A stretch of DNA of 35,279 bases from Bifidobacterium breve (GTDB lineage: Bacteria; Actinomycetota; Acidimicrobiia; Acidimicrobiales; Ilumatobacteraceae). The stretch is from positions 1 through 35,279 of the forward strand of contig CAMCZG010000014.1 in NCBI GenBank assembly GCA_945886445.1, read 5' to 3'. The notes under the pieces were generated by a model. That model saw only the letters and a program-made list of their open reading frames with translations, was not told where the DNA came from and searched no databases. A program made the position numbers and the translations under genes. This document shows, piece after piece, positions 9,308-18,937 of the stretch (position 1 is its first letter; each line of letters opens with the position of its first letter).

Positions 9308-11269
9308 ATGTACGAAAATGTCTTTCAACCACTCAAGGTGGGTGGCATCACTCTCCACAACCGTATTGTGCGCACAGCGCATTCCACCGGTGCGGGCTGG
9401 GTCGACACCAGCGATGCATTTATGGCGTACCACACCGAACGCGCAAAGGGTGGGGTAGCACTTTCCATTTTGGAAATTGCGGGCGTACACCCCAGTGCCC
9501 CAACTCATATTCCTGTGTACGACGATCGTGTATTGGGCGGCTATGAGAAACTGATGGCGTCTATTCGCCCGCATGGCATGAAGGTCTTTCAGCAGTTGTG
9601 GCATGGAGGAAGTGCGACAGGGGTGAACCCTCTCGGTGGTGCGCCGTGGAGCGCAAGCGACATTCCTAACCCACGTACAGGCGTAGTGCCTCGCCCCATG
9701 ACGAAGGCCATGATTGATGAAGTAGTGGCCTCATTTGCTCGTGCTGCTCGACGTGTAAAAGATGGCGGGCTTGACGGTATTGAAATTCATGCTGCGCACG
9801 GTTATTTGGTGGGTCAGTTTCTGTCGCCTGCCACCAACCACCGTGAAGATGAATACGGCGGCACATTTGAAAACCGCAACAGGTTCTTGGTGGAAATTTT
9901 GGAAGCCATTCGCAATGAAGTGGGTGCCGACTTCCCGTTGGGTATTCGCTTGTCAGCCGATGAAGAAGTTCCTGGTGGAATGCGAACAGACGACACAGTG
10001 CAAGTGGCCAAGTATTCAGAACATCTCGTGGACTTCGTCGATGTTTCGCTTGGTAGTTACTACCGCTTTTACAAGCTTTTGTCGACCATGGACGACCCAC
10101 TTGGCTATGAATTGCCCAAGAGCGAAGCAGTGACACGCGAACTATCGGTACCCACCATGGTGACCGGTCGCATTATGACCCTCGACCATGCCGACCATGT
10201 GGTGGGTAGTGGCATTGCCGACATGGTGTCGATGGTGCGTGCGCTTATTGCCGACCCATACCTGGTGGCAAAAGCACGCGATGGCCGCGAAGCAGAAATT
10301 CGCCCGTGCATTGGTTCAAGTCAGGGTTGTGTGGGTCTGCTCATGAGCACTGGCAAAATGGCCTGCGTTGTGAACATTGCTGCAGGTCAAGAACACAAAA
10401 CCGAGTTTGAAGTGCCCGAGAAATCTGCAGTGCGCAAAAAGGTGGTCATTGTGGGTGGCGGGCCAGCTGGCTTGGAAGCAGCGCGTACCGCTGCGCTGCG
10501 TGGACACGATGTAGTGCTCTTTGAAATGCAGAAATCTCTTGGTGGGCAAGTAGCTATTGCGGCTACCGCACCGCATAGAGCCGACATTGGTGCCATTACG
10601 CGTTGGCTAGCTGAAGAGGTAAAACGCTTAGGTGTAGATGTTCGTTTGTCGACGCCAGTTGACCCCGACATCATCAACGAAGAAAAGCCCGACGAGGTCA
10701 TTATTGCAACAGGTTCATCGCCACGCCGCGATGGCTTTCAAGCAGCACGGCCAGCCGAGCCCATTCCCGGAATTGAGATGGCTCATGTATACACACCATG
10801 GGACGTTTTCGGATTTGGTGGTCGCGCGAAAGTGGGTACGCACGCAGTGGTGTTCGACGACACGGGTTCGTATGAAGCAATTTCTGTTGCCGACAAATTG
10901 ATGGAGGCAGGAGCGCATGTCACATTCGTGACTCGCCATGAAACCATTGGTGCAAGTGTTCCGTACCCGCCGGCAACGGTGTTGCCTGCACGTGAACGTC
11001 TCTTTTCTGGTTCTTTTGAATTCTTGCCCACCTCGGCGGTGCGTCGTATTACGCAAGATGCAGTGCATGTGGAAGTAGTGGGCACTGAGCGTCCACGTAT
11101 TTTGCCAGCCGACACGGTGGTGGTGTGTGGGTTTAACTCATCGAACCGTGAACTTGCCGATGCCCTTGCGGGCTCGCCATTCCCCGTGCATCTAGTGGGC
11201 GACGCCAATGGCTCGCGCAGTATTCAAGTTGCAGTACGCGATGCTGCTCTTGTTGCTCGCGCTGTATAG
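9308..11269 (+). CDS. FadH/Old-Yellow-Enzyme-type NAD(P)H:flavin oxidoreductase with Cys-to-Ser change in the Fe-S motif
   Basis: A 653-residue two-part flavoenzyme of the 2,4-dienoyl-CoA reductase class. Residues 1-330 form the FMN TIM barrel: GGITLHNRIV at the start, QLWHGG, and IHAAHGYLVGQFLSP with the active-site Tyr, then REDEYGG. Residues about 380-650 form an FAD/NAD(P) domain starting VVIVGGGPAGLEAA. Between them sits the 4Fe-4S motif. The family pattern is C-x2-C-x3-C-x11-C; here it reads Cys334, Ser337, Cys341, Cys353, so one ligand is replaced (codon TCA in CIGSSQGC). A noncanonical or labile cluster, or none, is possible. It starts directly at the P450 stop codon. These enzymes reduce activated C=C bonds; the substrate cannot be told. 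The gene converges on leuS with only 4 bases between stop codons. Confidence 0.88.
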   Translation: MYENVFQPLKVGGITLHNRIVRTAHSTGAGWVDTSDAFMAYHTERAKGGVALSILEIAGVHPSAPTHIPVYDDRVLGGYEKLMASIRPHGMKVFQQLWHGGSATGVNPLGGAPWSASDIPNPRTGVVPRPMTKAMIDEVVASFARAARRVKDGGLDGIEIHAAHGYLVGQFLSPATNHREDEYGGTFENRNRFLVEILEAIRNEVGADFPLGIRLSADEEVPGGMRTDDTVQVAKYSEHLVDFVDVSLGSYYRFYKLLSTMDDPLGYELPKSEAVTRELSVPTMVTGRIMTLDHADHVVGSGIADMVSMVRALIADPYLVAKARDGREAEIRPCIGSSQGCVGLLMSTGKMACVVNIAAGQEHKTEFEVPEKSAVRKKVVIVGGGPAGLEAARTAALRGHDVVLFEMQKSLGGQVAIAATAPHRADIGAITRWLAEEVKRLGVDVRLSTPVDPDIINEEKPDEVIIATGSSPRRDGFQAARPAEPIPGIEMAHVYTPWDVFGFGGRAKVGTHAVVFDDTGSYEAISVADKLMEAGAHVTFVTRHETIGASVPYPPATVLPARERLFSGSFEFLPTSAVRRITQDAVHVEVVGTERPRILPADTVVVCGFNSSNRELADALAGSPFPVHLVGDANGSRSIQVAVRDAALVARAV

Positions 11270-11273
11270 AAAT

Positions 11274-14105
11274 TTAGAGAACGAAGTTCACCAGACGACC
11301 AGGAACAATAATTTCTTTCTTTGGCGTGTTTCCAGCAAGAAGCTCTTGAACTTTGGCGTCGGCCAGTGCTGCTGCTTTGAGTTCGTCTTGGCTCATACCA
11401 ACGGTCACCACCAGACGTGTGCGTACCTTGCCGTTAATTTGCACAGGAATCTCGATGGTGTCACTTGCCAGCAGCGAAGCATCGGCGGAGGGGAAGTCTT
11501 CATAAGTAATGGTGTCGGGGTTGCCCAAGCGACGCCACAGTTCTTCAGCCATGTGTGGGCAAAGTGGAGCGAGCATTTTGGCGAGAGGTGCAGCTACTTC
11601 TTCGGGGCAGGCACCATGTTCGGCAACGTAAGGAGTGAGCACATTGTTCAGCTCAATGAGTTTTGCAATAGCAGTGTTAAAGCGCAGCGCTTCCATGTCG
11701 GCACGTACGCCATCGATGCAGCGGTGCAGTGCGCGGCGCAGGTCTTCGCTTGCGGCGGCGGCATTGACGTGCGTTTCGCCTGAGTCTTCATTAACTACGT
11801 TGCGCCACAAGCGCTGCAAGAAGCGTTGCATACCGACTACATCGCGGGTGTTCCAGGGGCGGCTTGCTTCAAGCGGGCCTGTTGACATTTCATAGAGTCG
11901 GAAAGTGTCGGCACCGTAGTCTTCGTACATGTCGTCTGGAGTAACGATGTTCTTGAGGCTCTTGCCCATTTTCCCGTACTCGCGAGCAACTTCTTCATTT
12001 TCGTAGAAGTACTTGCCGTCTTTTTCTTCTACGTCTTCAGCAGGAACTGGCTGACCGCGTTGGTCGCGGTACGCGTATGCCTGAATGTAGCCCTGGTTGA
12101 ACAAGCGATGGAAAGGCTCTTCGCTCGATACGTGCCCGAGGTCGAACAGAACCTTGTGCCAAAAGCGTGCATATAAGAGGTGCAGAACTGCATGCTCTAC
12201 GCCACCTACATAAAGGTCAACACCACCGGTGTGGCCAGCGTGCTTGGGGCCCATCCAATATTTTTCAACCTCTTTATTAACGAATGATTCGGTATTGGTG
12301 GGGTCGAGGTAGCGCAGTTCGTACCAGCATGAACCTGCCCACTGCGGCATCACGTTCACTTCGCGCCGATATGTCTGTAGGCCGTCGCCCAGGTCGAGTT
12401 CAACCACTGCCCACTCGGGGGTGCGTGCAAGTGGCGGTATGGGTTCTGTTACTGCATCGTTCGGGTCAAGACCTTGCGGTTTGAAGTCGGCAAGTTCGGG
12501 CAACAAAACTGGCAACTGCTGATCGGGAACTGCATGTGGGTTGCCGTCGGTATCGAACACGATGGGGAAGGGTTCGCCCCAATAACGCTGACGAGCAAAG
12601 AGCCAGTCACGCAGTTTGTAGGTGATTGCAGCTTCTCCACAACCCTGCTGTGTGAGCCACGTGTTCATTGCCGATTTTGCATCTGCAACTGTGTTGAATT
12701 GTGTAAGAGAGATGCTGTCGTTGCTCGAGTTCACGTAAGCGCCATCGCCAACATATGCATTTGGCCAGTCATTGCAGTTGAGCGTGGCATCAATGCCAGC
12801 AGCGGCAAACCAGTCGGGCGTTGGTTGTTGTGTGGCAACAATAGGAAGTTGGTAAGTGCGAGCAAATGCGAAGTCGCGCTCGTCGCCAGATGGCACGGCC
12901 ATAATTGCGCCAGTGCCGTAACCCATTAATACATAGTCGGCAATCCAAATAGGAATGTCTCCACCCGTTACGGGGTTGCGAGCAAATGCACCCGTAAACA
13001 CGCCGGTTTTTTCTCGTGTTTCGTCTTCGTACTGCTCACGCTCTTTTGCAGCGGCAGCAATTTGATATGCACTTACGGCATCGCGATGTTCAGCAGTGGT
13101 GAGCGCATCAACTAAAGGGTGTTCAGGCGACAGCACCAAAAACGTTGCGCCAAACAAAGTGTCGGGGCGAGTGGTGAACACTTCAATTTCTCCAGCTGCA
13201 GAAGCAAAGCGCACGCGGGCACCTTCACTGCGCCCAATCCAGTTGCGTTGCATCAACTTGATGGGTTCTGGCCAGTCGAGGCGATTGAGGTCGTCAAGCA
13301 GTCGGTCGGAGTACGCCGTAATGTTCATCATCCATTGGCGCATGTTGCGCTTGAACACGGGGAAGTTGCCAATGTCGCTGCGGCCGTCGGCGGTGACCTC
13401 TTCGTTAGCAAGAATGGTGCCAAGCCCAGGGCACCAGTTCACTGGTGCTTCGGTGAGATACACCAAGCGCTGAGCATCGACTACTTTGCGTTGTTCATTG
13501 CGAGAAAGGTCTGACCACGAGCAGCCATCGTCAACACTGCGTGTGCCTGAGGCGTACAAATCTTCCAGTTCAGCAATAGGGCGTGCCTTGCCAAGTTCTT
13601 TGTCGAACCAAGAATTAAAGATCTGCAGAAATACCCACTGGGTCCAGCGGTAATAGTTTTCGTCGGTTGTGCTCACGCTGCGTCGTGGGTCGTGACCAAG
13701 ACCTAAGCGCCGTAGTTGGCGACGCATGTTGGCAATGTTGGTCTCGGTGTTCACGCGTGGGTGAATGCCTGTTGCGATGGCGTGTTGCTCTGCAGGCAAG
13801 CCAAAGCTGTCGTAGCCAAGAGCGTGTAAAACGTTGAACCCTGTCATGCGCTTGAAGCGCGCGAATACGTCGGTGCCGATGTAGCCAAGCGGATGCCCAA
13901 CGTGCAGCCCAGCGCCCGAGGGATAAGGGAACATGTCGAGCACAAAGAGTTTTTCGCGGCCTGCTACCTTTTCTAGCTCGGCTAGTGGGCCAGCAGGGTT
14001 CGGAGTATTAAAGGTGGCATTTTCTTCCCAGAAGTCTTGCCACTTGCTTTCCAGGGTTGCGGCAAAGGAGGCGTTGTAGCGAAAGGAGGGGAAATCAGCA
14101 GACAT
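11274..14105 (-). CDS. leuS: Leucyl-tRNA synthetase
   Basis: A 943-residue class Ia synthetase that charges tRNA-Leu. The HIGH motif appears as HVGH at residues 68-71 after [22 protein letters not shown] follows, then the editing (CP1) insertion with [12 protein letters not shown] near residue 310. The KMSKS loop is present as KMGKSLKN near residue 713, with Gly in place of the first Ser. The anticodon-binding and C-terminal domains run to a normal end (PGRLVNFVL). The ATG at 14105 has AGGAG upstream but only 2 nt of spacing, and a TACCAT box at 14115-14120 lies 9 nt upstream, so the leader must be very short. There is no room for a T-box leader: the divergent rbfA begins about 50 bases away. 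Confidence 0.97.
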   Translation of the reverse strand: MSADFPSFRYNASFAATLESKWQDFWEENATFNTPNPAGPLAELEKVAGREKLFVLDMFPYPSGAGLHVGHPLGYIGTDVFARFKRMTGFNVLHALGYDSFGLPAEQHAIATGIHPRVNTETNIANMRRQLRRLGLGHDPRRSVSTTDENYYRWTQWVFLQIFNSWFDKELGKARPIAELEDLYASGTRSVDDGCSWSDLSRNEQRKVVDAQRLVYLTEAPVNWCPGLGTILANEEVTADGRSDIGNFPVFKRNMRQWMMNITAYSDRLLDDLNRLDWPEPIKLMQRNWIGRSEGARVRFASAAGEIEVFTTRPDTLFGATFLVLSPEHPLVDALTTAEHRDAVSAYQIAAAAKEREQYEDETREKTGVFTGAFARNPVTGGDIPIWIADYVLMGYGTGAIMAVPSGDERDFAFARTYQLPIVATQQPTPDWFAAAGIDATLNCNDWPNAYVGDGAYVNSSNDSISLTQFNTVADAKSAMNTWLTQQGCGEAAITYKLRDWLFARQRYWGEPFPIVFDTDGNPHAVPDQQLPVLLPELADFKPQGLDPNDAVTEPIPPLARTPEWAVVELDLGDGLQTYRREVNVMPQWAGSCWYELRYLDPTNTESFVNKEVEKYWMGPKHAGHTGGVDLYVGGVEHAVLHLLYARFWHKVLFDLGHVSSEEPFHRLFNQGYIQAYAYRDQRGQPVPAEDVEEKDGKYFYENEEVAREYGKMGKSLKNIVTPDDMYEDYGADTFRLYEMSTGPLEASRPWNTRDVVGMQRFLQRLWRNVVNEDSGETHVNAAAASEDLRRALHRCIDGVRADMEALRFNTAIAKLIELNNVLTPYVAEHGACPEEVAAPLAKMLAPLCPHMAEELWRRLGNPDTITYEDFPSADASLLASDTIEIPVQINGKVRTRLVVTVGMSQDELKAAALADAKVQELLAGNTPKKEIIVPGRLVNFVL

Positions 14106-14142
14106 AACTCCTACATGGTAGGGGGCGAAGGGGTGCCGTAGG

Positions 14143-14148
14143 TAGCGT
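14143..14148 (+). promoter_or_regulatory. Candidate -10 box for leaderless rbfA
   Basis: TAGCGT matches TANNNT and ends 7 nt before the ATG at 14156, so transcription would begin at or next to that start codon. No clear -35 is seen. Confidence 0.4.
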
Positions 14149-14155
14149 GGAGCAC

Positions 14156-14581
14156 ATGTCTAAGCCGCGAAAGCGTTCAAGCGGTTCATCTGCCCACAAA
14201 TATCCCCGCGAGGCCCGTCTTAATGAACTCCTTCGCGAGGTCATTGCCGAGGAACTGGTGCGCATCGATGACGAGCGCTTGGCCTTTGTCACTATTACGG
14301 CGATAGATGTTGATGCCGAACTCAACCGCGCCATTGTCTATTACGACTCTCTTGCAGACGAAGCGGGCGACGAAGAAATTCTGACCACACTTGGCGAGCT
14401 GCGCATTCGTATTCAGTCGTCTGTGGGCCGCCAAATTCGTACGAAGAAAACTCCTATTCTCGATTTTCGACCCGACACCGTCATTCGGGCCGCTGCTCGC
14501 ATCGACGAAGTGTTGCGCATCGACCGCGAACGCCGCGAGGCGATGGAAAAAGGCACCTACGTGGTGCCCGACACCGAATAA
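14156..14581 (+). CDS. rbfA: Ribosome-binding factor A
   Basis: A 141-residue protein of the RbfA family, a single KH-fold factor that binds the 30S subunit during 16S rRNA maturation. Recognisable features are an N-terminal basic segment with [17 protein letters not shown], the central [19 protein letters not shown], and a C-terminal [17 protein letters not shown] segment, the typical end of the KH core. The ATG at 14156 is chosen over a GTG at 14147 because a TANNNT box lies 7 nt upstream and the protein then starts MSKPRKR. It is transcribed divergently from leuS and leads into truB 5 bases later, the usual rbfA-truB-ribF order. Confidence 0.93.
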   Translation: MSKPRKRSSGSSAHKYPREARLNELLREVIAEELVRIDDERLAFVTITAIDVDAELNRAIVYYDSLADEAGDEEILTTLGELRIRIQSSVGRQIRTKKTPILDFRPDTVIRAAARIDEVLRIDRERREAMEKGTYVVPDTE

Positions 14582-14586
14582 CTCAC

Positions 14587-15495
14587 ATGGCAAAGCGGCG
14601 CCCGCCACAGGTGCATGGCCTCGTGCTGATCGATAAGCCTGCAGGAGTCACCAGTCACGATGTTGTGAATACATTGCGCAAATCTTTGGGTGAACGTCGC
14701 ATTGGGCATGCAGGAACTCTTGACCCCGATGCAACAGGAGTATTGGTTGTTGCGGTGGGTCGTGCCACGCGACTGATGCAATTCGTTTCAGGTGCCGACA
14801 AAGAATATGTTGCAGAAGTTGTTTTAGGTTCGCGCACAAGCACGCTTGATGATTCTGGTGAAGTGCTTGAAACTTTCAATATGAGTGCAGTTACCGCAGG
14901 CGATGTGCAGCGCGTGGTGCGCGAGAACTTAACGGGTGACATTTTGCAGGTGCCGCCCATGGTGTCGGCACTGAAGGTTGATGGGAAACGATTGCATGAA
15001 TATGCACGCGAAGGCGTAGAGATAGAACGCAAGGCGCGGCCAGTGAATATTTCTCGATTCGACATAGAGCCAACCGATGACCCATTGGTGTATCGCATGA
15101 GTGTTGAATGTTCTTCAGGAACTTACGTACGTACTTTGGCCGACGACCTTGGTCGTTTACTTGGTGGTGGGGCACATTTGCGTCGCTTGCGCCGCACCCG
15201 AGTGGGGCGCTTCACCGAACAGATGACCTCTGCATTGGAGAGTCCACAATTACTCAGCGAAGTGGGCCTTGTGGAGCACCTTGCACGAGTAGATCTTGAT
15301 GCTGAAACAGCAGATCGTGCGTTACATGGTGCAATGCTGCCCGTCGATGCAGCACTTGGCTGGGTGGGCGATGGCCCATGGAGCGTGTATGGCCCCAATG
15401 AAGTGCTGCTGGGCGTGTACGAACCAACTGCATCACAAACAGGACTAGGCCTGACACTGGCAAAACCAACAGTCGTCATTGCCTTTAGTGGATAG
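14587..15495 (+). CDS. truB: tRNA pseudouridine-55 synthase
   Basis: A 302-residue TruB that makes pseudouridine 55 in the T loop of tRNAs. The N-terminus reads GLVLIDKPAGVTSHDVV, followed by the catalytic motif GHAGTLDPDATG with Asp46. VPPMVSALKVDGKRLHEYAR and a GTYVRTLADDLG segment complete the catalytic core, and a short C-terminal PUA-like region follows. Length and motifs are normal. It follows rbfA by 5 bases. Its end lies within 10 bases of the likely ribF start, so the three genes form an operon. Confidence 0.96.
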   Translation: MAKRRPPQVHGLVLIDKPAGVTSHDVVNTLRKSLGERRIGHAGTLDPDATGVLVVAVGRATRLMQFVSGADKEYVAEVVLGSRTSTLDDSGEVLETFNMSAVTAGDVQRVVRENLTGDILQVPPMVSALKVDGKRLHEYAREGVEIERKARPVNISRFDIEPTDDPLVYRMSVECSSGTYVRTLADDLGRLLGGGAHLRRLRRTRVGRFTEQMTSALESPQLLSEVGLVEHLARVDLDAETADRALHGAMLPVDAALGWVGDGPWSVYGPNEVLLGVYEPTASQTGLGLTLAKPTVVIAFSG

Positions 15496-15505
15496 TGTCT
15501 CCTAC

Positions 15506-16471
15506 GTGATTATTGTTCGTGACTTATCGGTATCGCCATGGCCTGAGAAGCGTTGCGTTCTTACTATTGGCGCATACGACGGCGTGCACCTTGGTCACCA
15601 GGCAGTTATTGCTGCAGTGCGCGAGCAGGCGAAGTCACTCAATGCACTGAGCGTTGTGGTGACTTTCGATAAGCACCCCGCGTCGGTGGTGCGGCCCGAG
15701 TCGGCGCCGCTTTTGTTAACAGATTTAGAGCAGAAAATTGAACTCTTGTCGACAACTGGGGTCGATGCGGTTGTTGTTGTTCCCTTCGATGAAGAACAAG
15801 CAACGGAAAACCCAGAGGCTTTTGTGAAGCGCGTGCTTGTTGACTGCTTGCGTGTGCAACATATTGTTGTTGGCGAAGATTTCCATTTTGGGAAAAATAG
15901 AGGTGGCAATGTTGCTCTTTTGCGCACCGAAGGAGTCAAATATGGTTTCACTACCGGGCCACTCGAACTTTTAGAGCGAGAAGACGGAGTAGAGGAGCCC
16001 ATTAGCTCCACAGCCATTCGTCGTGCACTTCGTGGTGGCGAAATTGACACCGCAACGGCTTTACTTGGGCACCCTTTCGAAGTGCGTGGCCCCGTGGTAA
16101 CAGGCGACCAACGTGGGCGCACTATCGGGTTTGCAACTGCCAATGTTCAAGTTCCGGGCACTATCTGCCTGCCCGCCGACGGGGTATATGCAGGTATTTA
16201 CACCCGCCCGTCAGGGGAGCGCTATGCATGTGCAATCAACCTTGGGCGTCGCCCAACCTTCTATGAGCACAGCAACTCTTCGTTGCTTGAGGCGCACCTG
16301 ATAGATGTATCAATAGATCTATATGGCGAAGATGCAAAAGTTGAGTTCACGCACTTCTTGCGCTCTGAACGAAAGTTCAATGGCCCCGACGCACTCATTG
16401 CGCAAGTGAAACTAGATGTTGATCATGCGCGAGAGCTAATTAAGTCGTTGCCACCTGGCACACGACCATAA
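15506..16471 (+). CDS. ribF: Bifunctional riboflavin kinase / FAD synthetase
   Basis: A 321-residue enzyme that phosphorylates riboflavin to FMN and adenylylates FMN to FAD. The N-terminal nucleotidyltransferase shows TIGAYDGVHLGHQ and ISSTAIRRAL. The C-terminal kinase shows GDQRGRTIGFATANV, where the family motif GFPTAN has Ala for Pro, and later INLGRRPTF. The GTG at 15506 gives a usual N-terminus (MIIVRDLSV). GTG 15488 or TTG 15479 would overlap truB and add 6-9 residues. It ends the rbfA-truB-ribF operon and overlaps the 3' end of the convergent FO synthase gene by 49 bases. It shares this neighbourhood with fbiC and ribE, making a flavin/deazaflavin cluster. Confidence 0.93.
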   Translation: MIIVRDLSVSPWPEKRCVLTIGAYDGVHLGHQAVIAAVREQAKSLNALSVVVTFDKHPASVVRPESAPLLLTDLEQKIELLSTTGVDAVVVVPFDEEQATENPEAFVKRVLVDCLRVQHIVVGEDFHFGKNRGGNVALLRTEGVKYGFTTGPLELLEREDGVEEPISSTAIRRALRGGEIDTATALLGHPFEVRGPVVTGDQRGRTIGFATANVQVPGTICLPADGVYAGIYTRPSGERYACAINLGRRPTFYEHSNSSLLEAHLIDVSIDLYGEDAKVEFTHFLRSERKFNGPDALIAQVKLDVDHARELIKSLPPGTRP

Positions 16472-18792
16472 GTAGTAGTGCGCTGTTCAAGCGTGCGACC
16501 CAAAGGCGAGACGAGTGCGTTGAAGCTGTCTTCGCTCATCTTTTGACCATGGTTTGCACCTGCTGCTCGTGAGATGTTTTCGTCCATGAGTGTTCCGCCG
16601 AGGTCGTTGCAACCAGCGTTGAGCATTTGGCGGGCACCGTCGATTCCAACTTTAGTCCAAGACACTTGGATGTTGTCGATGAGGCCATGGTAGGCAATGC
16701 GCGCAACAGCATGCATCAAAATATTTTCGCGGAATGTTGGCCCGCGACGAGATTTGCGTTGCAAATAAATAGGTGATGCCATGTGCACAAACGGGAGCCC
16801 AACGAATTCCGTAAAGCCACCCGTTTCTTTTTGCAGGTCACGGGTAACCACCATGTGCTTAGCCCAACTGTCGGTGTGTTCCACACTTCCAAACATGATG
16901 GTGATATTGGAACGTAAGCCCACGCTGTGTGCCACGCGATGACATTCGAGCCATTCTTCGGTGTTCACTTTGTCGGGGCACAAGATGGCACGAATTTTGT
17001 CGTCGAGTATTTCGGCAGCGGTACCGGGTAGAGAGGCGAGCCCTGCATCTTTCAAGCGCAAGATATATGTTTCGAGTGATTCGCCCAGTCGTTTTGCGCC
17101 TTCAGTTACTTCAAGAGCGGTGAAGCCATGCACATGCATTTCTGGAACAGCGTCTTTCACTGCACGCGTGACGTCGATGTAATAGTCGCCATCGAAATCG
17201 GGGTGGATGCCACCTTGCAAAGTGACTTCAGTTGCTCCCATTTCCCACGCTTGTGCTGCACGCTGTGCAATGTCGTCGAGCGTGAGCAAATACGGGGTAC
17301 CACGCAAGTTGAGGCTGAGTGGGCCTTTCGAGAAACCGCAGAATTTACATTTGAATGTGCAGACATTGGTGTAATTGATATTGCGGTTGTGCACCCAGGT
17401 GACGGTGTCGCCAACAGCGCGCTTGCGCAGGTCGTCGGCAAATTCAGCAACGGCGTTCATCTCACGGCCACGGGCGCGGAAAAGTGCAACGATCTGTTGT
17501 TCGTTGGGGAGTTCCCCCGATTCAACACCATCGAAAATTTCGCGCAACTCACTAGAAATTTTTGCAACTCCAGGAATGAGTATGGGTGGTTTGTTGTTTG
17601 CGCCTGAGTACCACTGTGTTGAGCGGTGTCCTACTAAGACAACCTCTGCACCGTCGAGTACAACGTCGGCAGCTGTTACCTTTTCTGGCCAAATGGCACC
17701 TGGGTCGTCACGGCCCAGACCTTCCGCATCGGCGCGGTCCATGACGGCAAATTGCACTGCAGGGTCGACCCAGCGAGCAGGCTCACGCACGTAGTCGGGG
17801 TAAATGGTGAGACGTGGTGCGAGTTCGTATCCGCGTTGTGAAGTAACTTCACGTAGTCGTTCGAGTGCTGGCCATGGGCGTTCAGGGTTCACGTGGTCGG
17901 CAGTAACAGGGGAGACGCCACCCCAGTCGTCGATGCCGGCATCGAGCAAAATGCCAAAGTCGTCAGACAAGTTGGGCGGTGCTTGCAAGTGAATGGAATC
18001 GGGCAAAATAAGTCGCGCCATTGCAATGCTCCACAAGTATTCATCTTCTGGGCAAGGAGCTTCGTGTTGCATGCCTGTGCGTGGCTTCGGCAAAAAGTTT
18101 TGCACAATTACTTCTTGTACGTGTCCGTATTTTTCATGCGATGCAGCAATTGCTTCAAGTGCAGCAATGCGGTCTTCGCGGTCTTCACCAATACCGACCA
18201 AGATTCCGGTGGTGAAAGGAATGCTGAGTTCGCCAGCCCACTGCAATGTGTCGAGTCGGCGTTGTGGCACTTTGTCCGGTGCGCCGCGGTGACACGGAAG
18301 ATCATCACGCAGAGTTTCAATCATCATTCCCTGTGAAGGGGATACCTTGCGTAGAAGTGCAAGTTCATCTTCGTAAAGTGCTCCGGCATTTGCATGTGGA
18401 AGCAAACCTGTTTCAGTAAGCACGAGTTGTGCCATGTCGTGCAAATAATGCACGGTGCTGTCGTAACCATTTGCTTTCAACCACTGCGCTGCAATGTCGT
18501 AACGCAATTCAGGGCGCTCGCCAAGAGTAAAGAGTGCTTCGTGGCAGCCTTGCTTGGCTCCGGCCTTAGCAATGGCAAGTACTTGCTCTGCAGAAAGGAA
18601 AGGGTTTTCGAGTCGTGCAGGTGGCTGAGCAAAAGTGCAATAGCCACATGTGTCGCGGCACAACATGGTGAGGGGAATAAACACCTTGGGTGAATAGGTA
18701 ACGCGTGTTCCAAAAAGCGTGTCACGTCGAGCAGAGGCAAGAGCGAGGAGCGTTGGGAGTGGAGTATCTAGCGAGGGTCGCTGGGACAGCAT
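16423..18792 (-). CDS. fbiC: FO synthase (fused CofG-CofH)
   Basis: A 789-residue fusion of two radical-SAM enzymes that make the deazaflavin FO, the chromophore of coenzyme F420, from tyrosine and 5-amino-6-ribitylaminouracil. The CofG half has CRDTCGYCTFAQ (Cys45, 49, 52). The CofH half has CTFKCKFCGFSKG near residue 480, and the end carries GGTLMDENISRAAGANHG. The ATG at 18792 is preferred over an upstream start at 18888 because AAAGG lies about 7 nt before it and the extra 32 residues look unlike the family. A 6-bp palindrome (18814-18828) lies just upstream. Both FO and riboflavin derive from 5-amino-6-ribitylaminouracil, which makes nearby ribE and ribF meaningful. The 3' end overlaps ribF. 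Confidence 0.96.
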   Translation of the reverse strand: MLSQRPSLDTPLPTLLALASARRDTLFGTRVTYSPKVFIPLTMLCRDTCGYCTFAQPPARLENPFLSAEQVLAIAKAGAKQGCHEALFTLGERPELRYDIAAQWLKANGYDSTVHYLHDMAQLVLTETGLLPHANAGALYEDELALLRKVSPSQGMMIETLRDDLPCHRGAPDKVPQRRLDTLQWAGELSIPFTTGILVGIGEDREDRIAALEAIAASHEKYGHVQEVIVQNFLPKPRTGMQHEAPCPEDEYLWSIAMARLILPDSIHLQAPPNLSDDFGILLDAGIDDWGGVSPVTADHVNPERPWPALERLREVTSQRGYELAPRLTIYPDYVREPARWVDPAVQFAVMDRADAEGLGRDDPGAIWPEKVTAADVVLDGAEVVLVGHRSTQWYSGANNKPPILIPGVAKISSELREIFDGVESGELPNEQQIVALFRARGREMNAVAEFADDLRKRAVGDTVTWVHNRNINYTNVCTFKCKFCGFSKGPLSLNLRGTPYLLTLDDIAQRAAQAWEMGATEVTLQGGIHPDFDGDYYIDVTRAVKDAVPEMHVHGFTALEVTEGAKRLGESLETYILRLKDAGLASLPGTAAEILDDKIRAILCPDKVNTEEWLECHRVAHSVGLRSNITIMFGSVEHTDSWAKHMVVTRDLQKETGGFTEFVGLPFVHMASPIYLQRKSRRGPTFRENILMHAVARIAYHGLIDNIQVSWTKVGIDGARQMLNAGCNDLGGTLMDENISRAAGANHGQKMSEDSFNALVSPLGRTLEQRTTTYGRVPGGNDLISSRA

Positions 18793-18937
18793 GAAGAAAC
18801 CTTTTCCGGTAACCGTTCCAAAGGAACGAACTGAGTATGTCTGCCAGCGCTCAACGGCAATGCTTTGGGAGCTAGAAATCCAAGGCACTACCTACATGTC
18901 GAGCAATGAGACTTTAGCGCAGGTGGCTGCAGAGTTG

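Noticed and set aside
13119-13514. Plus-strand open frames opposite leuS
   Set aside because: leuS is continuous with all family motifs in this region; the opposite frames are composition shadows.
14106-14155. T-box leader for leuS
   Set aside because: Only about 50 bases separate leuS from divergent rbfA, far too short for a T-box.
18814-18828. Palindrome CGTTCC/GGAACG upstream of fbiC as an operator
   Set aside because: It is short and common by chance; there is no second copy in the window and no regulator linked to it. Noted in the fbiC entry only.
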